Shown here: positions 4,974-7,180 of the stretch, piece by piece | Numbering within the stretch: the first letter of the stretch is position 1 | Layout of the letters: each line of letters opens with the position of its first letter | Assembly (NCBI GenBank): GCA_018883285.1 | Contig: VEQJ01000054.1 | Coordinates: forward strand, 1 to 7,180 | Reading direction: 5' to 3' | Length of the DNA: 7,180 bases | Source of the DNA: Alphaproteobacteria bacterium | GTDB lineage: Bacteria > Pseudomonadota > Alphaproteobacteria > CAISOG01 | The notes under the pieces: model-generated | Database searches by the model: none | What the model was told of the DNA's origin: nothing | Seen by the model: only the letters and a program-made list of their open reading frames with translations | Made by a program: the position numbers and the translations under genes

Positions 4974-6773
4974 ATGATACCGCGTCGCGTTCGTCGGGTT
5001 AGGGTGCAAAGGATAGCGCCCAATTTTCGGGAAACCTCAGTCAATGGCAATCCACAGGGGGTATTAGCCCAGGATGCTAGGCAAGATTCCAGGCAAGATT
5101 TTCGTCAAGAACTAACCCAAGCGTTGCAGGCTGAATCCCAACAGTTGCCCCAGGATAATCCGCTGCTGACAGGCGTGCCGCCCTTGTCTACCTCAGCAAT
5201 CCCCTCAGATTCTCAGCCGGGTTTAGAGCAAGCCCGTACGGATTTGGACAAAAGCCAGCTGGCCGAATCTCTATCCGCCCTGCAACAGCTGGTGCAGCAA
5301 TTGCAGGTTGAGGCCGCCACCATCACCCAATCCATCCTGCAGACGGATCAGCAGATTGAACAGGCCACCGCCGCCTTGGCGCAGGGGTGTCAGGCCTTGG
5401 ACAATGCCGCCGCCCTGGCCGCCAATTTTGATGCGACGCTGGATGGCTTTCACCAATTGGCGAACCAGTCTATGGCGGCTTCGCAACAAACTCTTGATCG
5501 TTGCAAACGGGCGGATAACGCCGCCAAGGAATTGACGCAGGATACCCAAAAAATCGCGGAACAGCTTTTTGTCATTCGCGATGTGGTCGGGCGGGTTTAT
5601 CTATTGTCGTTGAATGCCGCGATTGAGGCGGCGCGGGCGGGTGAGGCAGGCATCGGATTTACGGTTATCGCGAATGAGCTTAAGGCGTTGGCCAGCCAGG
5701 CAACCATGGCGGCTGAGCAGATTATGATGCCGATGCAATCCATGCAAAAATTTGTTCCCGATACCAATGCCGCTTTGCACGCCCTGTTGCAAACGGTTGA
5801 GACGGGTATCGGCCAGGATAATCAACTGGCCTTTGCCATTGCTGGCCAGGCTGCCAGCGCCGCCCAAATTCGCCAAGCGGTTGAGGAAACGGCATCCTTT
5901 ACCCAATCGATGCAGGCGGCAACCCAACAGCTGGGCGCTATCAACCATCAATTGGCGCAACAGGGCAAAGATTTGCAGGCAACGCTGCAGGCTGTTGAGC
6001 ATTGCGGGGCGGCGATTGCGGCAACCCTTGCCATGACAGGCAATCCCACCCTGCAAGCTGATCCAATGGTTACGGATCAGTCAATCGGCAGCACGGATAG
6101 CATTGTTGCCGAAGCCCCGTTGGCGACGCTATCCACTGCCCCCTCCGTCCCCATTTCCACCGCCCTGTCCAGCAACAATCTTGCCAGCGGGGGTGACAAC
6201 CCAATAATCCTGCGAGACGTAATCGCGGATGTGGGGCAGGATGAGGAAGAAGCGGTGGAGGATTTAACCATTGATTTGAACGGTCAATCGGTTGAAATAC
6301 ATCTGCATGCCGACCGCGATGGCGGCACCGACTTGATACCACCCGCCAATCAAATGGCGATGGATGCGATTCGCTTTGCCCAGGATGACATTGATAGGCT
6401 GTTGGCCAATGCCAGCAACAATGATTTGGACAATTTGCCCTTTGGGGCAGTTAAGCTGGACGCCAATGCGAAAATTTTGGCCTATAACCGCTATCAATCG
6501 ATGCTAAGCCATCGTGATCCTGACAAAGTGATTGGCAAAAACTTTTTTAAGGATGTGGCGATTTGCGCCGATACCCCTACCTTTGCCGACCGATTTTTTG
6601 CGGGGGTTGATGGGGGGCATCTGAACGCTATGTTTGATTACAATCTTAGCTACAAAATGCCCCAAACCAAGGTGCGGGTACATCTGAAAAAGGGTAAGGC
6701 AACCGACGGCGCGCAACCGACAGCCAGCAATGGTGGCCAAGATGTTTACTGGGTTTTTGTGAAAAGGTGCTAG
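4974..6773 (+). CDS. Soluble chemoreceptor-like protein with C-terminal photoactive yellow protein (PYP) domain
   Basis: A 599-residue fusion, probably a cytoplasmic blue-light receptor for the chemotaxis pathway (role inferred). In order: a basic start (MIPRRVRRVRVQR), a Gln-rich low-complexity stretch to about 85, a long helical arm (about 87-205), the chemoreceptor hairpin tip LLSLNAAIEAARAGEAGIGF (210-229) followed by TVIANELKALA, a return arm to about 350, an acidic linker with DEEEAVEDL, and a PYP domain at about 465-599. The tip keeps the E. coli Tsr contact residues equivalent to N381, E385, R388 and E391; Tsr R394 is Ile. PYP counterparts: Tyr42 is Y504, Arg52 is R514, chromophore Cys69 is C531 (codon 6564-6566), Met100 is M562; Glu46 is Q508 and Thr50 is S512. 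No HAMP or periplasmic domain is seen. A GTG at 4884 would add 30 residues with a short hydrophobic patch; the ATG has a weak TGGGG upstream and fits the promoter candidate. Confidence 0.9.
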   Translation: MIPRRVRRVRVQRIAPNFRETSVNGNPQGVLAQDARQDSRQDFRQELTQALQAESQQLPQDNPLLTGVPPLSTSAIPSDSQPGLEQARTDLDKSQLAESLSALQQLVQQLQVEAATITQSILQTDQQIEQATAALAQGCQALDNAAALAANFDATLDGFHQLANQSMAASQQTLDRCKRADNAAKELTQDTQKIAEQLFVIRDVVGRVYLLSLNAAIEAARAGEAGIGFTVIANELKALASQATMAAEQIMMPMQSMQKFVPDTNAALHALLQTVETGIGQDNQLAFAIAGQAASAAQIRQAVEETASFTQSMQAATQQLGAINHQLAQQGKDLQATLQAVEHCGAAIAATLAMTGNPTLQADPMVTDQSIGSTDSIVAEAPLATLSTAPSVPISTALSSNNLASGGDNPIILRDVIADVGQDEEEAVEDLTIDLNGQSVEIHLHADRDGGTDLIPPANQMAMDAIRFAQDDIDRLLANASNNDLDNLPFGAVKLDANAKILAYNRYQSMLSHRDPDKVIGKNFFKDVAICADTPTFADRFFAGVDGGHLNAMFDYNLSYKMPQTKVRVHLKKGKATDGAQPTASNGGQDVYWVFVKRC

Positions 6774-6781
6774 GGCTGAAT

Positions 6782-7018
6782 TCAAGTTTGAAGCGCAACA
6801 AGGTGGATATTTTGGGTGAAGGCCTCAAGAGGGGTGAGCCAGTTGAGGCTTTTGCGTGGTGTTAAGTTATGGTTTAAGATTATTTCTTGATAATCCTCCT
6901 TAGAAATTTTCTTTGCATCAGTTTTGCGTGGTAATTCACGACACAATCGACTTTTAGTATTTTCAATTCCTATTTTTTGCCAGCTGGCGTAGGGGTCACA
7001 AAAGCAAATAGTGTAGTC
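6782..7018 (-). pseudogene. IS30-family transposase, C-terminal fragment
   Basis: About 78 minus-strand residues match the end of IS30-family DDE transposases: FCDPYASWQK, then ENTKSRLCRELPRKTD, then HNLTPRKSLNWLTPLEAF and a final VALQT before the stop. The Glu of the ENT motif is the last acidic residue of the DDE triad in this family. Recognisable similarity begins near 7012; everything upstream (N-terminal DNA-binding part and the first two catalytic Asp residues) is missing and replaced by another transposase in a different frame. The usual glycine before the ENT motif is also lost (QKIGIEN). So this is a dead remnant. Its stop codon lies only eight bases from the stop of the photoreceptor gene, tail to tail. 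Base composition is more AT-rich than the neighbouring genes. Confidence 0.8.
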
Positions 7019-7180
7019 ACGAGATTTTTGCCCACATAATGATGCATCGGATGTGGACAGCGGCGAGGAAAGATTTTGTGTTTTTAAGGTATCGCGTGGC
7101 AATTCCACGCCATTGTTTCAAATGAAGAAAAGCATTTTCAACAAGATGCCTTATTTTGTACAAATCTTGATCGTAGTCCC
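7017..7180 (-). pseudogene. IS5-family transposase, C-terminal part (runs off right edge)
   Basis: Read on the minus strand from the window edge, one frame stays open for 53 codons to a TGA at 7019-7017. It encodes a segment typical of the C-terminus of IS5-family (DDE_Tnp_1 type) transposases: LYKIRHLVENAFLHLK, then WRGIATRYLKNTKSFLAAV and a Trp-containing hydrophobic end. The Glu of LVENAF corresponds to the third catalytic acidic residue of the family. The upstream part lies outside the window, so this may be the end of an intact gene or only a fragment. It meets the IS30 remnant within a few bases of its stop codon, which leaves little room for its own terminal inverted repeat. Confidence 0.72.

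Larger units (their letters stand above)
6774..7180 (-). mobile_element. Composite region of two insertion-sequence remnants
   Basis: The whole stretch to the right of the photoreceptor gene is made of transposase pieces on the minus strand: an IS5-family C-terminus (7180-7017) joined to an IS30-family C-terminus (7018-6782). The junction falls at about 7012-7019. No clear terminal inverted repeats or target duplications could be identified by eye, and only one end of each element is present. It indicates nested insertion or deletion between elements. Confidence 0.6.

Noticed and set aside
6366..6773. Reading the C-terminal domain as a generic PAS domain
   Set aside because: Gapless agreement with PYP through the N-terminal cap, the GKNFFKDVA block, the chromophore Cys and the YWVFVKR end is too specific for a generic PAS domain.
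1..7180. CRISPR arrays, tRNA or rRNA genes, riboswitches
   Set aside because: No regularly spaced direct repeats, no cloverleaf-like segments and no known riboswitch core were recognised on either strand by eye.

Overview
The window looks like chromosomal DNA of an alphaproteobacterium, perhaps near Rhodospirillales. The ApaG, ComF and NDUFAF5-like proteins read most like alphaproteobacterial versions, and base composition is moderate in GC. The genus cannot be read from the sequence. Most of the window is housekeeping genes on alternating strands.

Layout: (1) 1-65, minus strand, the first codons of a probable secreted protein running off the left edge. (2) 191-727, minus strand, a four-helix membrane protein of the YqhA/UPF0114 family. 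(3) 818-1708, minus strand, a ComF-family zinc/phosphoribosyltransferase-fold protein. (4) 1824-2720, plus strand, divergent from comF, an NDUFAF5-like methyltransferase-fold protein. (5) 2721-2848, a short convergent intergenic region holding an imperfect inverted repeat that could fold into a long hairpin. (6) 2849-3295 and 3389-4756, both minus strand, apaG and upstream of it pmbA/tldE. (7) 4974-6773, plus strand, divergent from pmbA, a soluble chemoreceptor-like coiled coil fused at its C-terminus to a complete photoactive yellow protein (PYP) domain. (8) 6774-7180, remnants of two different transposases (IS30 family and IS5 family), both on the minus strand, butted against each other and against the stop codon of the PYP fusion gene.

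The outstanding item is the chemoreceptor-PYP fusion. The last ~135 residues align without gaps to Halorhodospira halophila PYP from residue 3 to about 111, including the chromophore cysteine, Tyr42, Arg52 and Met100. Glu46 is replaced by Gln and Thr50 by Ser. The upstream half carries the conserved hairpin tip that chemoreceptors use to bind CheA and CheW. The simplest reading is a one-protein blue-light receptor feeding directly into a chemotaxis kinase, with the sensor downstream of the output module and no obvious membrane-spanning receptor region. Genes for making the p-coumaroyl chromophore are not in the window.

The other genes do not form an obvious pathway with it. The nearby IS remnants show that the DNA just downstream of the photoreceptor gene has been rearranged.
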